From Anaerolineae bacterium (GTDB lineage: Bacteria; Chloroflexota; Anaerolineae; B4-G1; DUEL01), in the NCBI GenBank assembly GCA_025060135.1, contig JANXCY010000020.1, positions 1-35,406 of the forward strand: a stretch of DNA of 35,406 nt. The letters run 5' to 3'. This document shows positions 7,616-15,754 of the stretch, in pieces (position 1 is the first letter of the stretch; every line of letters begins with the position of its first letter). The position numbers and the translations under genes were made by a program. The notes below the pieces were generated by a model. The model did no database searches. It had not been told where the DNA came from and saw only the letters and a list, made by a program, of their open reading frames with translations.

Positions 7616-8977
7616 ATGGTAGAACAGAACTATTTCCTGCTTCCCCAGGACCGTCTGCCGAAAGCCTGGTACAACATCGTTGCCGATCTACCCTTTGAGG
7701 TCCCGCCTCTCCTGCATCCGGTAACCCGGGAGCCGACCCGTTTGCCGCCGCCTCTCTTCTGCGACGCGCTGATTGAGCAGGAGGAGACCCGGGAGCGGTA
7801 CGTGGAGATTCCGGAGCCGGTGCGGGAAGTCTACCGGCTCTGGCGGCCCACTCCGCTGGTCCGGGCTCGGCGGCTGGAACAGGCGCTGGACACTCCGGCC
7901 CATATTTACTACAAGTACGAGGGGGCCAGTCCCCCTGGCAGCCATAAACCCAACACCGCTGTGGCCCAGGCCTTCTACAGCAAAGAGGCGGGGGTAAAAC
8001 GACTGGTTACTGAGACCGGCGCCGGGCAGTGGGGCAGCGCGCTGGCCTTCGCCTGCAACCTCTTTGGAATGGAGTGCGGGGTCTATATGGTAAAGGTCAG
8101 TTACTACCAGAAACCCTATCGCCGGGTGTTGATGGAGGCGTGGGGAGCTCGAGTCGTCCCCAGCCCCAGCCCGGAGACCCGCGCGGGTCAATCCATCCTG
8201 GAGCGAGACCCCGATTCGCCAGGCAGTCTGGGGATCGCCATCAGCGAGGCTGTGGAAGTGGCCGCCACCCATGACGACACCAAATACTCCCTGGGCAGCG
8301 TCCTCAACCACGTCCTGCTCCATCAGACCATCATTGGTGAGGAAGCGCGGCTCCAGATGGAGATGGCCGGGGAAGCCCCCGATGTGGTGATAGGGTGCGT
8401 GGGCGGAGGGAGCAACTTCGCCGGACTGGCCTTTCCCTTCCTGCGCGACCGGCTGCAGAATGGCGTCTCCACCCGCTTTGTCGCTGTGGAGCCCACCGCC
8501 TGCCCCAGTATGACGAAAGGGATTTACGCCTACGACTACGGCGATACGGCCCACCTGGCTCCTCTCGCCAAGATGGACACTCTGGGACACACCTTCATCC
8601 CGGCGAGCATCCATGCTGGCGGACTGCGCTATCACGGGATGGCTCCGCTGGTCTCCGCGCTCCATCGGCACGGGTACATTGAACCCGTAGCCTATCCCCA
8701 ACTGGCAGTCTTTGAGGCGGCAGTCCTCTTTGCCCGGACAGAAGGATTCATTCCTGCGCCGGAAACCGCCCATGCTATCCGCGCAGCGATAGACGAGGCG
8801 CTGGCCGCGCGGGAAGCGGGAGAGAAACGGGTCATCCTCTTCAATTTCAGCGGGCATGGCCACTTTGATATGGGGGCGTACGAGCAGTACTTTGCGGGGA
8901 AACTGGAGAACTACGAGTACCCAGCCGAACGGGTCCTAGAGGCGCTAAAGGATCTGCCAAAGGTGGAGGAGCAATAA
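7616..8977 (+). CDS. trpB2: Tryptophan synthase beta-like protein TrpB2
   Basis: A 453-residue PLP enzyme of the TrpB2 class that joins indole and serine to make tryptophan. The PLP lysine is K111 in [10 protein letters not shown]. The phosphate-binding glycine loop is [10 protein letters not shown] (about residue 263). The long N-terminal extension (about 70 residues before [10 protein letters not shown]) and the length distinguish TrpB2 from the ~400-residue TrpB1. TrpB2 often lacks a TrpA partner and may use free indole or salvage it; no trpA is nearby. The ATG at 7616 has AGGAGGTGG upstream and lies just after the T-box terminator, so the gene should be expressed when uncharged tRNA-Trp rises. 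Confidence 0.93.
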   Translation: MVEQNYFLLPQDRLPKAWYNIVADLPFEVPPLLHPVTREPTRLPPPLFCDALIEQEETRERYVEIPEPVREVYRLWRPTPLVRARRLEQALDTPAHIYYKYEGASPPGSHKPNTAVAQAFYSKEAGVKRLVTETGAGQWGSALAFACNLFGMECGVYMVKVSYYQKPYRRVLMEAWGARVVPSPSPETRAGQSILERDPDSPGSLGIAISEAVEVAATHDDTKYSLGSVLNHVLLHQTIIGEEARLQMEMAGEAPDVVIGCVGGGSNFAGLAFPFLRDRLQNGVSTRFVAVEPTACPSMTKGIYAYDYGDTAHLAPLAKMDTLGHTFIPASIHAGGLRYHGMAPLVSALHRHGYIEPVAYPQLAVFEAAVLFARTEGFIPAPETAHAIRAAIDEALAAREAGEKRVILFNFSGHGHFDMGAYEQYFAGKLENYEYPAERVLEALKDLPKVEEQ

Positions 8978-8981
8978 ACTG

Positions 8982-9014
8982 GATGGGTGTGGCAGCGAAC
9001 CCGCCACACCCATC
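8982..9014 (+). terminator. Terminator hairpin after trpB2
   Basis: A perfect 12-base inverted repeat (GATGGGTGTGGC / GCCACACCCATC) with a nine-base loop begins four bases after the trpB2 stop. It is followed by TTCCCCC, so the T tract is weak. Confidence 0.6.
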
Positions 9015-9022
9015 TTCCCCCG

Positions 9023-9059
9023 AAAAAGTCGCCGCCATCCCGTTGGGATCGCGGCGACT
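9023..9059 (-). terminator. Rho-independent terminator of tRNA-Leu
   Basis: Read on the minus strand, AGTCGCCGC-type arms (9051-9059 with 9027-9035) and an inner ATCCC/GGGAT pair form a strong stem. It is followed immediately by a run of five T (9023-9027 complement), just downstream of the tRNA 3' end. Confidence 0.8.
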
Positions 9060-9068
9060 GCTCCCCGT

Positions 9069-9151
9069 TGCCCCGGAGAGGACTCGAACCTCCACGCCCT
9101 TTCGGGCACAGGTCCTCAACCTGCCGCGTATGCCTGTTCCGCCACCGGGGC
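9069..9151 (-). tRNA. tRNA-Leu (GAG anticodon)
   Basis: Read on the minus strand. The acceptor stem is GCCCCGG / CCGGGGC. The anticodon arm is GCAGG-TTGAGGA-CCTGT with anticodon GAG (decodes CUC/CUU). A long variable arm (GCCC-GAA-GGGC) is typical of class II leucine tRNAs. The T arm GGAGG-TTCGAGT-CCTCT is canonical. The discriminator base is A, and the CCA end is not encoded (ACG follows). It has its own consensus promoter and terminator. It is not a selenocysteine tRNA, despite lying next to selB. Confidence 0.95.
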
Positions 9152-9162
9152 TGGCAATGGAT

Positions 9163-9190
9163 ATTATACCCCCATATATGTGTTTGTCAA
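9163..9190 (-). promoter_or_regulatory. Consensus promoter of tRNA-Leu
   Basis: On the minus strand, TTGACA (9185-9190) and TATAAT (9163-9168) have a 16-base spacer. Both hexamers are perfect. The start would lie a few bases before the mature tRNA 5' end at 9151. It fits between the tRNA and the selB stop. Confidence 0.85.
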
Positions 9191-9204
9191 ACGCGTACTT
9201 TTGT

Positions 9205-11109
9205 TCAAATTTCAGCCGATTTGCCCGTCAGCACTCGCGCATCTCCCACCCGCCGGGTCATTCCCGCTCCATCCAGGTATTCCAGCAACGCCTGTGCATA
9301 TTTGCGGCTGGTCTGGAAAAGGTCTCGCACCTGAGCCAGGGTGATGCTCCCGTGTTCCTGGATATGGGCCCGGATGCGCTCTACCATCTCCCGGTAGGTC
9401 TCCCGCAGAAAAAGCACTTCCGGAGAGACCTGAATCAGGTCGCCCCGGGCCAGGAGGACACTCATCACCTCCTCGCCGACCAGTGCGGCGGCCTCTTTGA
9501 CCGAGGGCGGGGTATAGGGTGTAGCACGGAACCGGGCCAGGAGGTCGTCTACCATCTGTTGCTGCTGGGGGGAGAAGCGAACTTCGTGCTCAGGCAGACG
9601 GACAGTTGTAGCCTCGTCCGCGACCAGGCCCTCCGCGGCTGCGCGGGCTATCAGGCCGTTAAAGGTACGGGGGTCCAGCCGCAGCGCGCTCCGCAGCCCC
9701 TCCCGACCCATACCGGGGCGAAGAGGATAACGGGCATGGTAGGCAGCCAGTTCCTCCTGCATTCGGGCTGTCGTGGCCGACCACCAGGCCCGGGCGGCTA
9801 CCAGCCGGGCGGGGGCCGGTTCGGAGATAGCGTCCAGGATCACCGCATCGCCAGAGGCCAGGAGTTCCGCCAGGGCGGATGAGGCCGCCTCACCCAGACC
9901 AGAATCTTCCAGCAGGTCCCGCACCGTCTGCGGGCCCCGGCGCTCCAGGGTCTGCAGGAGCACCTCAGCGGGGGTACCCCGGGCCAGAGTTTCCAGCCGG
10001 GCCCATACCTCGGGCCGGAAGCGGCGATGTTTGCGGCCCGGATGGGGATCTACCACCTCCCCTCCGCCGACAGTGGCCGCTGGAGAGGGGATGCGCACAA
10101 TGAACCGGTCGCCTCGAACCAGAGGGAGAGAAGCGTTCAGTTCCAGTTGAACCCAGCCAGATTGTCCTGGAGCCAGGGTCTCGGTGCCCAGTAGCCGGAG
10201 CCGGGCAACCGTCTCGGCAGAACCACAGAAAAACTTCACCCGGATGTTGTGCTTCAGCGGGAAGGGAGCATCGGGCAGAACGTCCAGCCGGGCATCGATC
10301 AGGGTGGTGGAGCGGAGCCAGCCCGGGACTGTCACCAGGTCGCCCCGGGCCAGGTCCTGTTTGGAGACGCCGGTCAGGTTGATGGCGACGCGACTTCCGG
10401 GAACGGCGCGCGGGATTTTCGTTTTATGGGTCTGCAGGCCCCGGATGCGGGCTCTGAGGCCCCGGGGCAGAATCTCCACCTCTTGCCCAACCTCCAGATG
10501 GCCGTCTACCAGCGTGCCGGTAACCACCGTCCCGAAGCCGCCGACGGTGAAGACTCGATCTATCCAGAGGCGGGGGCGGCCCCGGTCGGGGCGAGGTGGG
10601 GTGCGGGCCAGGACTTCCTGCAGCGCGGCCACCAGTTCGGCCAGACCCTGCCCGGTGCGGGCGGAGACAGGGATAATCGGCGCCCCCTCCAGAACGGTGC
10701 CCTGGAGAACTTCCGCAATGTCCGCCTGAACCAGTTCCAGCCAGTCCGGGTCGTCTATCAGGTCCGTTTTGGTCAGCGCCACAACACCGCCAGGGATGCG
10801 CAGCAGGTCCAGAATGGCCAGGTGCTCCCGGGTCTGAGGCATCACCCCCTCGTCGGCGGCGATGACGAAGAGGGCGGCGTCGATACCGCCGACGCCCGCC
10901 AGCATGTTCTCAATGAAGTCCCGGTGTCCGGGAACGTCTACGATGCCCACCGGTTCGCCATTCGGGAGGGTCATCCAGGCGAAGCCCAGGTCTATGGTCA
11001 TCTCCCGCTCCTGCTCCTCCCGGAGGCGGTCGGGGTTAATGCCAGTGAGGGCCTGGACGAGGGTGGATTTGCCGTGGTCTACATGTCCGGCGGTGCCGAT
11101 GACGTGCAC
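9205..11109 (-). CDS. selB: Selenocysteine-specific elongation factor SelB
   Basis: A 634-residue GTPase that delivers Sec-tRNA to UGA codons with a SECIS element. The N-terminal G domain has GHVDHGKST (residues 8-16), DVPGHRDF (from 58) and TKTD. EF-Tu-like beta domains follow (VFTVGGFGTVVTGTL, then the HNIRVKFFCGS region). The C-terminal ~250 residues are winged-helix repeats that bind SECIS RNA, ending in RVGDARVLTGKSAEI. Full length is normal for SelB (about 610-640). The start is GTG at 11109 with GGGAGGT upstream; it lies 24 bases after the coiled-coil gene and probably shares its transcript. No selA, selC or selD is in the window, but the gene implies that the organism makes selenoproteins. 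Confidence 0.95.
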   Translation of the reverse strand: MHVIGTAGHVDHGKSTLVQALTGINPDRLREEQEREMTIDLGFAWMTLPNGEPVGIVDVPGHRDFIENMLAGVGGIDAALFVIAADEGVMPQTREHLAILDLLRIPGGVVALTKTDLIDDPDWLELVQADIAEVLQGTVLEGAPIIPVSARTGQGLAELVAALQEVLARTPPRPDRGRPRLWIDRVFTVGGFGTVVTGTLVDGHLEVGQEVEILPRGLRARIRGLQTHKTKIPRAVPGSRVAINLTGVSKQDLARGDLVTVPGWLRSTTLIDARLDVLPDAPFPLKHNIRVKFFCGSAETVARLRLLGTETLAPGQSGWVQLELNASLPLVRGDRFIVRIPSPAATVGGGEVVDPHPGRKHRRFRPEVWARLETLARGTPAEVLLQTLERRGPQTVRDLLEDSGLGEAASSALAELLASGDAVILDAISEPAPARLVAARAWWSATTARMQEELAAYHARYPLRPGMGREGLRSALRLDPRTFNGLIARAAAEGLVADEATTVRLPEHEVRFSPQQQQMVDDLLARFRATPYTPPSVKEAAALVGEEVMSVLLARGDLIQVSPEVLFLRETYREMVERIRAHIQEHGSITLAQVRDLFQTSRKYAQALLEYLDGAGMTRRVGDARVLTGKSAEI

Positions 11110-11133
11110 AGAAGACCTCCCGTGGCGGGAGAT

Positions 11134-12366
11134 TCACTCCTCCAGCGTATGCTCTTTCAGGACGGCCAGTTGCCCATCTATCTCGGCGATACGGGCCTCG
11201 TAGGCCTCGCGGGTGTGGGCAAAGGAACGCACCGCATCGGCTCGGCGGGTCTCCCAGAGGGCAGCAATCTGGGAGTAGCAGAGTTTCGCCGTGGCGGCCA
11301 GGGCGTCCAACCGCTTGTTCACGCCCGCGTTGATCCGCTCTTGTTGGCGCCAGCGCTCCTCTATGGCGATCTCCCAGTTACGGCGGGCCTTTTCCTGCGC
11401 GGCCTGCCATTCCTCCCATTGCCGCTTTAGGCGTTCCTCCGCCATCCGCTGCATCTCGGCCGTTTCGTTCTGGCGAGTCTCCAGGCGGGTCTGGAGGGCC
11501 GAGAGGGCATCCAACGCGCGCTGCGCCCGCTGATATTGCTCCATGAACCGCTGCCGCTCCTCCCGCAACCGCTCCATCTCTTGGCGGACCTCTTCGGCCT
11601 GCCCGGCCCACTTCCTGGCCTCTTGGTTGCGACGGAAGTCAGCGACGCGCAGTTCTTCCACAACCTTCTCAAACTCCTTGATGGGTTTCAGCCCCTCTTC
11701 CAGGTACCGTTTCTGTTTCTGGACGGCCTCTTCCAGGAGGAGCAGTTTGGCATTGATCGCCTCTATCCGTTTGCGGAGTCCTGTCGCCTCCGCTTCCAGC
11801 GTGGTAATGCGCTTGTTGTCGGCCCGGCGCTGTTCCTCCAGATAGACCACGGTGGCGGCCCGGTCTTCGGACTGTTTTCGCAGGTCAGCGAAGGCCATCT
11901 CCAGCCGCTGCTGGTTCTCGTAGAGGCGATGGGCTTCGGCCTGGAGGGCGGCCAGGCTCTCCTCCAACCGGGGGATGGGGCGCAGGCCCTCGGTCACACG
12001 GGCCACTTCATCTCTCAGGGCACCGATTTCCAGTTGACGGGCCCGATCGGACTCCCGCTGCTCTTTGCGCCACTGCTCCTCCCGCAGGTCCAGCATCCGG
12101 CCCACTTCGGCCTTCAGTCCTTCCAGTGCCGGGGCGAAGCCGCTCATCTGGCTCAGCAGAGTCTCCATACCGGCCACTGTTCGCTGTAGGGCCAAAATCA
12201 GTTCTTGCTGTTGGGCCAGTTGCTGGGCCTGGAGTCTGACCTGTTCCTGGAGGGCAGCGATGAGCGCTTTATCTTTGCGGCGCTCATCGTCCAGCCACTG
12301 GACCATCTGGCTCAGTTGGGGTAGTTCCAGGGTCGGGAATCCTTCCACGGTTCCTCTTTCAGCCAC
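11134..12366 (-). CDS. Coiled-coil protein of unknown function
   Basis: About 410 residues, predicted almost entirely alpha-helical and rich in Glu, Gln, Arg, Ala and Leu. Heptad-like stretches run through most of the length (for example QEQVRLQAQQLAQQQELI and EEVRQEMERLREERQRFM). There is no signal peptide, membrane segment or nucleotide-binding motif. It looks like a long structural or scaffold rod, loosely like SMC/myosin-type coiled coils, but no family is recognisable. It sits between the molybdenum hydroxylase and selB on one strand and may be co-transcribed with both. The start is uncertain: GTG 12366 has GGGGGAGGA almost adjoining; GTG 12348 and TTG 12411 are alternatives. Confidence 0.7.
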   Translation of the reverse strand: MAERGTVEGFPTLELPQLSQMVQWLDDERRKDKALIAALQEQVRLQAQQLAQQQELILALQRTVAGMETLLSQMSGFAPALEGLKAEVGRMLDLREEQWRKEQRESDRARQLEIGALRDEVARVTEGLRPIPRLEESLAALQAEAHRLYENQQRLEMAFADLRKQSEDRAATVVYLEEQRRADNKRITTLEAEATGLRKRIEAINAKLLLLEEAVQKQKRYLEEGLKPIKEFEKVVEELRVADFRRNQEARKWAGQAEEVRQEMERLREERQRFMEQYQRAQRALDALSALQTRLETRQNETAEMQRMAEERLKRQWEEWQAAQEKARRNWEIAIEERWRQQERINAGVNKRLDALAATAKLCYSQIAALWETRRADAVRSFAHTREAYEARIAEIDGQLAVLKEHTLEE

Positions 12367-12447
12367 TCCTCCCCCTTTTCTACGAGAATGTCGGTTGACG
12401 CGGGCTCTCAACTCCAGAGCCCAACGGTTGCACCCGGGATTGGCAGC

Positions 12448-15387
12448 TCATGCGCGGAGGTGTCGCCAGACCCGCTCGGGGGTGAGGGGAAGGCGCGGGA
12501 TGAGCACTCCGACGGCGTCGTAGACGGCGTTGACCACCGCCGGGGCGACGCCGTCCATCGGAATCTCCGCCACCGCCTTGACCCCGAAGGGATGGGTCGG
12601 TTCCCAGGTCTCCACGAAGAGCACCCGCAGTTCAGGCATCTCGTCGGCCCGAAAGATGCGGTAGTCGTCAAAGCGGGGGTTGACAATGCGGCCCCACTCG
12701 TCAAAGACCAGTTCCTCGGAAACGGCATAGCCCAGGGCCTGAGTCATCCCCCCTTCCACCTGCCCGCTGGCGGTGATGGGGTTGACGATTTTCCCGCAAT
12801 CCAGCGCCATCAGCAGCCGCTCCACCGTTACCTGACCGGTCTCGGTATCCACCAGTACCTCGGCGAACTGGGCCGCGAAGGGCGGAGGACTGGAGGGGCT
12901 GGTGAAGGAAGCCATCCCCATAATCTGGAACGGGTCGTGGTGGTGGAGGCTCTCCAGCGCCACCTCCCGCAGGGAGACGGAGCGTCCATCGGGGGCCCAG
13001 GCGGCCCGGTCCCGCAGCCGGACTGTTTCCGGCGGGACGTCCAGCATCCGCCCGGCCACCTGCCGAATCTGTTCCGCCGCCTGCTGCGCCGCCCGCACTA
13101 CCGCGCCGCCGCTGATGTAGGTGGTGCTGGAGGCATAGGCCCCCTTGTCAAAGGGGGTCAGGTCCGTGTCGGACGCGTAGACGAGGATGTCTTCCACTTC
13201 GCATCCCAGAACCTCGGCGGCCATCTGGGCGAGCACCGTATCTGCGCCGGTCCCCAGGTCCGTCGCGCCCACCATCAGGTTGAAGGAGCCGTCGTCGTTC
13301 ATCTTGACGACAGCGGAGCCCATATCCAGATACGGGATGGCCGTTCCCTGCATCACAAAGGCAACGCCATGCCCCCGGCGCAGGTGCGGTTGGCCGGGGA
13401 CGGTGTGGTAATCGCCCTGGCGCCAGCCGAAAGCCGCCGCGCCCATCGCCGCCGCCTCCGCCAGCGCGCAGGTGTGGATGACCTCGCCGTGGGCCTCCCG
13501 CCCCTCGCTCCAAACCTTGCTCATGGGGTGCTCCGCGCCGGGTTTGATCGCGTTCTTCAGCCGAAATTCCAGCGGGTCCCACCCCATCGCCCGGCAGATG
13601 CGCTCCATGTGCGCCTCCACGGCGAGGAAGCCCTGGGGAACGCCGTAGCCCCGATATGCGCCGGAGGGGACCCGGTTGGTGTAGACGACGTCGGCCCAGA
13701 AGCGGATGTGGGGGACGTCGTAGAGGGACATGGCCTTGTGGCCCGTGTTGCCGGTAACGGTCAGCGCGTGGTTGCCGTAGGCCCCCGTGTCGGAAAGGAC
13801 GATCATCTCGTTGGCGATGATGGTTCCATCCTTTCTCACCCCGGTCCGCATCTTGAAAATCATAGAGTGTCGGGTGGTGCTGCAGGCGAACTGCTCTTCG
13901 CGGGTGTATTCCAGCAGGACCGGGCGGCCCGTAGCGATGGTCAGGTGGGCGCAGAGGTCCTCGTAGATTTCCTGCTTGTTGCCGAACCCGCCGCCAATGC
14001 GGGGTTTGATGACCCGGATGCGCTTTTCCGGCAGGCCCAGCACGGGCGCCAGGATGCGCCGGACGTGGAAGGGGACCTGGGTGGAGGAGCGGATGACCAG
14101 CCGGTCGTCCTCGTCCCAGTAAGTCAGGCAGGTCCAGGGCTCCAGCGGCGCAGCCTGCACCCGCTGGACTTCGTACTCCCCCTCAAAGACGAAGTCGGCC
14201 TCGGCCATCGCGCGGTCCACGTCCCCCAGTTCAATGCGGATACGGGCGGCCAGGTTGCGGGAGGGGTCGCAATCGCCGAAGGGGATGTAGTCGGGCTCGT
14301 CGTGGATGACGGGCGCGCCCGGCTTCATCGCGTCGCGCGGGTCCAGGACGGCAGGGAGGACTTCGTACTCCACCTCAATGAGCCGAAGGGCCTCTTCGGC
14401 GATTTCGGGACTTTCCGCCGCCACCGCCGCCACCCGATCGCCCACGTAACGGACTTTGCGATCCAGGCTGACGAAGTCTTTGGGGCCCGGAATGGGGTCC
14501 GATTGCCCGGCGGTGGAAAAGACGACGCGGGGGATGTCCTGGTAGGTGAGGACGGCATGGACGCCAGGGAGGGCACGGGCACGGCTTGTGTCTATGCGTT
14601 TGATGCGGGCATGGGGGTGGGGGCTGCGGAGGATTCTGGCGTAGAGCATGCCGGGCATCTGGACATCGGCGGCGAAGGCCGGCTTGCCCTGGGCCAATTT
14701 CAGGGCGTCCACCCTGGGCTCCGGCTTCCCCACCACCCGGAGTTCCTCTGCCGTCGGCGCAACGACGAGGCGGGGCAGGACAACGGTCTGCGGGGCCGTC
14801 CGTCGGCCCCCAGAGAGTTCCGGTGGGAATTCCGGTGGCGGGGCCAGGAGTTCGGGGGGCATAGGGAAGGCCTCCTCTGGCGCTTCCAGCGGAGGCGGCT
14901 CCTCTCCCCGCAGGTACGCCGCCGCGCGCAGGACGGCCTGAACGGGTTTGACGTATCCGGTCTCGCGGGAGAGAACACCGCTTAAGGCATCCCGGACCTC
15001 CTCTTCGGTGGGGTTAGGATTACGGTCCAGGAGGGCCTTAGCAGCCAGAATAAGGGCCGGGGCCTCGTAGCCGCTCTGGAAGGCGCCGGTCTCAATGAAG
15101 GCCCGCTGGATGGGATGAAGGGGAGCGCTTCCCTTCCAGCCCCGCCTCTGGGGGCCACTGAGCCCTTCCACGGTGAGAATTTCCGCACCGTCTACCTGCG
15201 CAGCCAGGGTGATGCAACTGGAGCGGGGCTCACCGTTTACCAGGACGGTGCAGACGCCGCATGTGCCGTCCTCGCAGCCGTGTTTGACGCTGAAATACCC
15301 CTCCCGGCGCAGGACCCGCAGCAGGGTCTCACCGGGAGCGACCGGGATCCTCCGGAGGATGCCGTTGATCGTCAGGGTAATGTCCAT
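12448..15387 (-). CDS. Fused [2Fe-2S]/molybdopterin hydroxylase, XdhD(YgfN)/selenium-dependent type
   Basis: A 979-residue xanthine dehydrogenase-family protein. The N-terminal plant-ferredoxin domain keeps its cluster ligands (C38, C43, C46, C58). The second [2Fe-2S] domain has lost all four: the expected QCGFC is QSGYE (S105, E108) and the expected CRC is SRE (S140, E142). From about residue 200 come the two molybdopterin domains, with GGGFGNKQE and the catalytic-glutamate segment FGVKAVAEIPMDG. The fusion, the cluster loss and many motifs match E. coli XdhD (YgfN) as I recall it. That group is linked to selenium-dependent hydroxylation of purine-like substrates. The ATG at 15387 has GGAGGG upstream. 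No FAD subunit is adjacent. Substrate and electron acceptor are unknown. Confidence 0.9.
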   Translation of the reverse strand: MDITLTINGILRRIPVAPGETLLRVLRREGYFSVKHGCEDGTCGVCTVLVNGEPRSSCITLAAQVDGAEILTVEGLSGPQRRGWKGSAPLHPIQRAFIETGAFQSGYEAPALILAAKALLDRNPNPTEEEVRDALSGVLSRETGYVKPVQAVLRAAAYLRGEEPPPLEAPEEAFPMPPELLAPPPEFPPELSGGRRTAPQTVVLPRLVVAPTAEELRVVGKPEPRVDALKLAQGKPAFAADVQMPGMLYARILRSPHPHARIKRIDTSRARALPGVHAVLTYQDIPRVVFSTAGQSDPIPGPKDFVSLDRKVRYVGDRVAAVAAESPEIAEEALRLIEVEYEVLPAVLDPRDAMKPGAPVIHDEPDYIPFGDCDPSRNLAARIRIELGDVDRAMAEADFVFEGEYEVQRVQAAPLEPWTCLTYWDEDDRLVIRSSTQVPFHVRRILAPVLGLPEKRIRVIKPRIGGGFGNKQEIYEDLCAHLTIATGRPVLLEYTREEQFACSTTRHSMIFKMRTGVRKDGTIIANEMIVLSDTGAYGNHALTVTGNTGHKAMSLYDVPHIRFWADVVYTNRVPSGAYRGYGVPQGFLAVEAHMERICRAMGWDPLEFRLKNAIKPGAEHPMSKVWSEGREAHGEVIHTCALAEAAAMGAAAFGWRQGDYHTVPGQPHLRRGHGVAFVMQGTAIPYLDMGSAVVKMNDDGSFNLMVGATDLGTGADTVLAQMAAEVLGCEVEDILVYASDTDLTPFDKGAYASSTTYISGGAVVRAAQQAAEQIRQVAGRMLDVPPETVRLRDRAAWAPDGRSVSLREVALESLHHHDPFQIMGMASFTSPSSPPPFAAQFAEVLVDTETGQVTVERLLMALDCGKIVNPITASGQVEGGMTQALGYAVSEELVFDEWGRIVNPRFDDYRIFRADEMPELRVLFVETWEPTHPFGVKAVAEIPMDGVAPAVVNAVYDAVGVLIPRLPLTPERVWRHLRA

Positions 15388-15416
15388 ACGGGTTTTCCCT
15401 CCGCTGGTGTTTTTAC

Positions 15417-15444
15417 AGTATAACATCTTCCGAGAAGAAAGCAA
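15417..15444 (-). promoter_or_regulatory. Promoter of the molybdenum hydroxylase operon
   Basis: On the minus strand, TTGCTT (15439-15444) and TATACT (15417-15422) have a 16-base spacer. The predicted start lies about 20 bases upstream of the ATG at 15387. It may drive hydroxylase, coiled-coil gene and selB together. Confidence 0.6.
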
Positions 15445-15754
15445 CCGCTGGCGATCCTCCGGGCTTTCCAGAACTCATCCCGCAGGCCACGTATATCCTG
15501 CAGGGAGCTGAGAGGGTCCAGATGTTCCCCTTGCGGCCGTGAAGCCACGGCCATGGGGAAAACGGTTTCTGGCTCTTCAGGAATGGGCATGGTGGGTTGT
15601 CCATTGGTGGGCTGTTTGGCGCCAGATTCATCTTGCGAACGCAGGTTAAAAAGCCTGCGCCAGCCCTGCCTTGCCGATTTTGTGGGCTGGATGCTCCCTA
15701 TCCAGGAATTGCCCAAGAAACCGGTTTCTTGATGGGCAAAACCGTCGTGGTGTT
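15445..15754. other. Intergenic stretch with a perfect palindrome
   Basis: About 310 bases between the hydroxylase promoter and the dehydrogenase stop. I see no convincing gene: small open frames here lack ribosome binding sites and family features. It holds an 18-base perfect palindrome (15714-15731) and a small CGCAGG/CCTGCG hairpin around 15655. A partial echo of the palindrome half (ACGGTTTCT) lies near 15562. Confidence 0.6.
15714..15731. repeat. 18-bp perfect palindrome
   Basis: CAAGAAACCGGTTTCTTG reads identically on both strands. It is flanked by GCCC on one side and ATGGGC on the other, which lengthens the possible stem with a small bulge. It lies 24 bases past the stop of the MDR dehydrogenase gene. 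It could act as a 3' hairpin, a protein-binding site or a copy of a dispersed palindromic repeat. It has no T tract. Confidence 0.7.

Noticed and set aside
9069-9151. tRNA next to selB considered as selC (tRNA-Sec)
   Set aside because: The anticodon is GAG, and the acceptor and variable arms fit tRNA-Leu.
12388-14985. 865-residue plus-strand open frame opposite the hydroxylase gene
   Set aside because: It is a mirror of the high-GC coding strand; composition (Gly, Asp, His, Val rich) and lack of motifs mark it as a shadow.
15372-15716. Possible 114-residue minus-strand ORF upstream of the hydroxylase
   Set aside because: No ribosome binding site or family features; it runs across the palindrome edge, the predicted promoter and the hydroxylase start.
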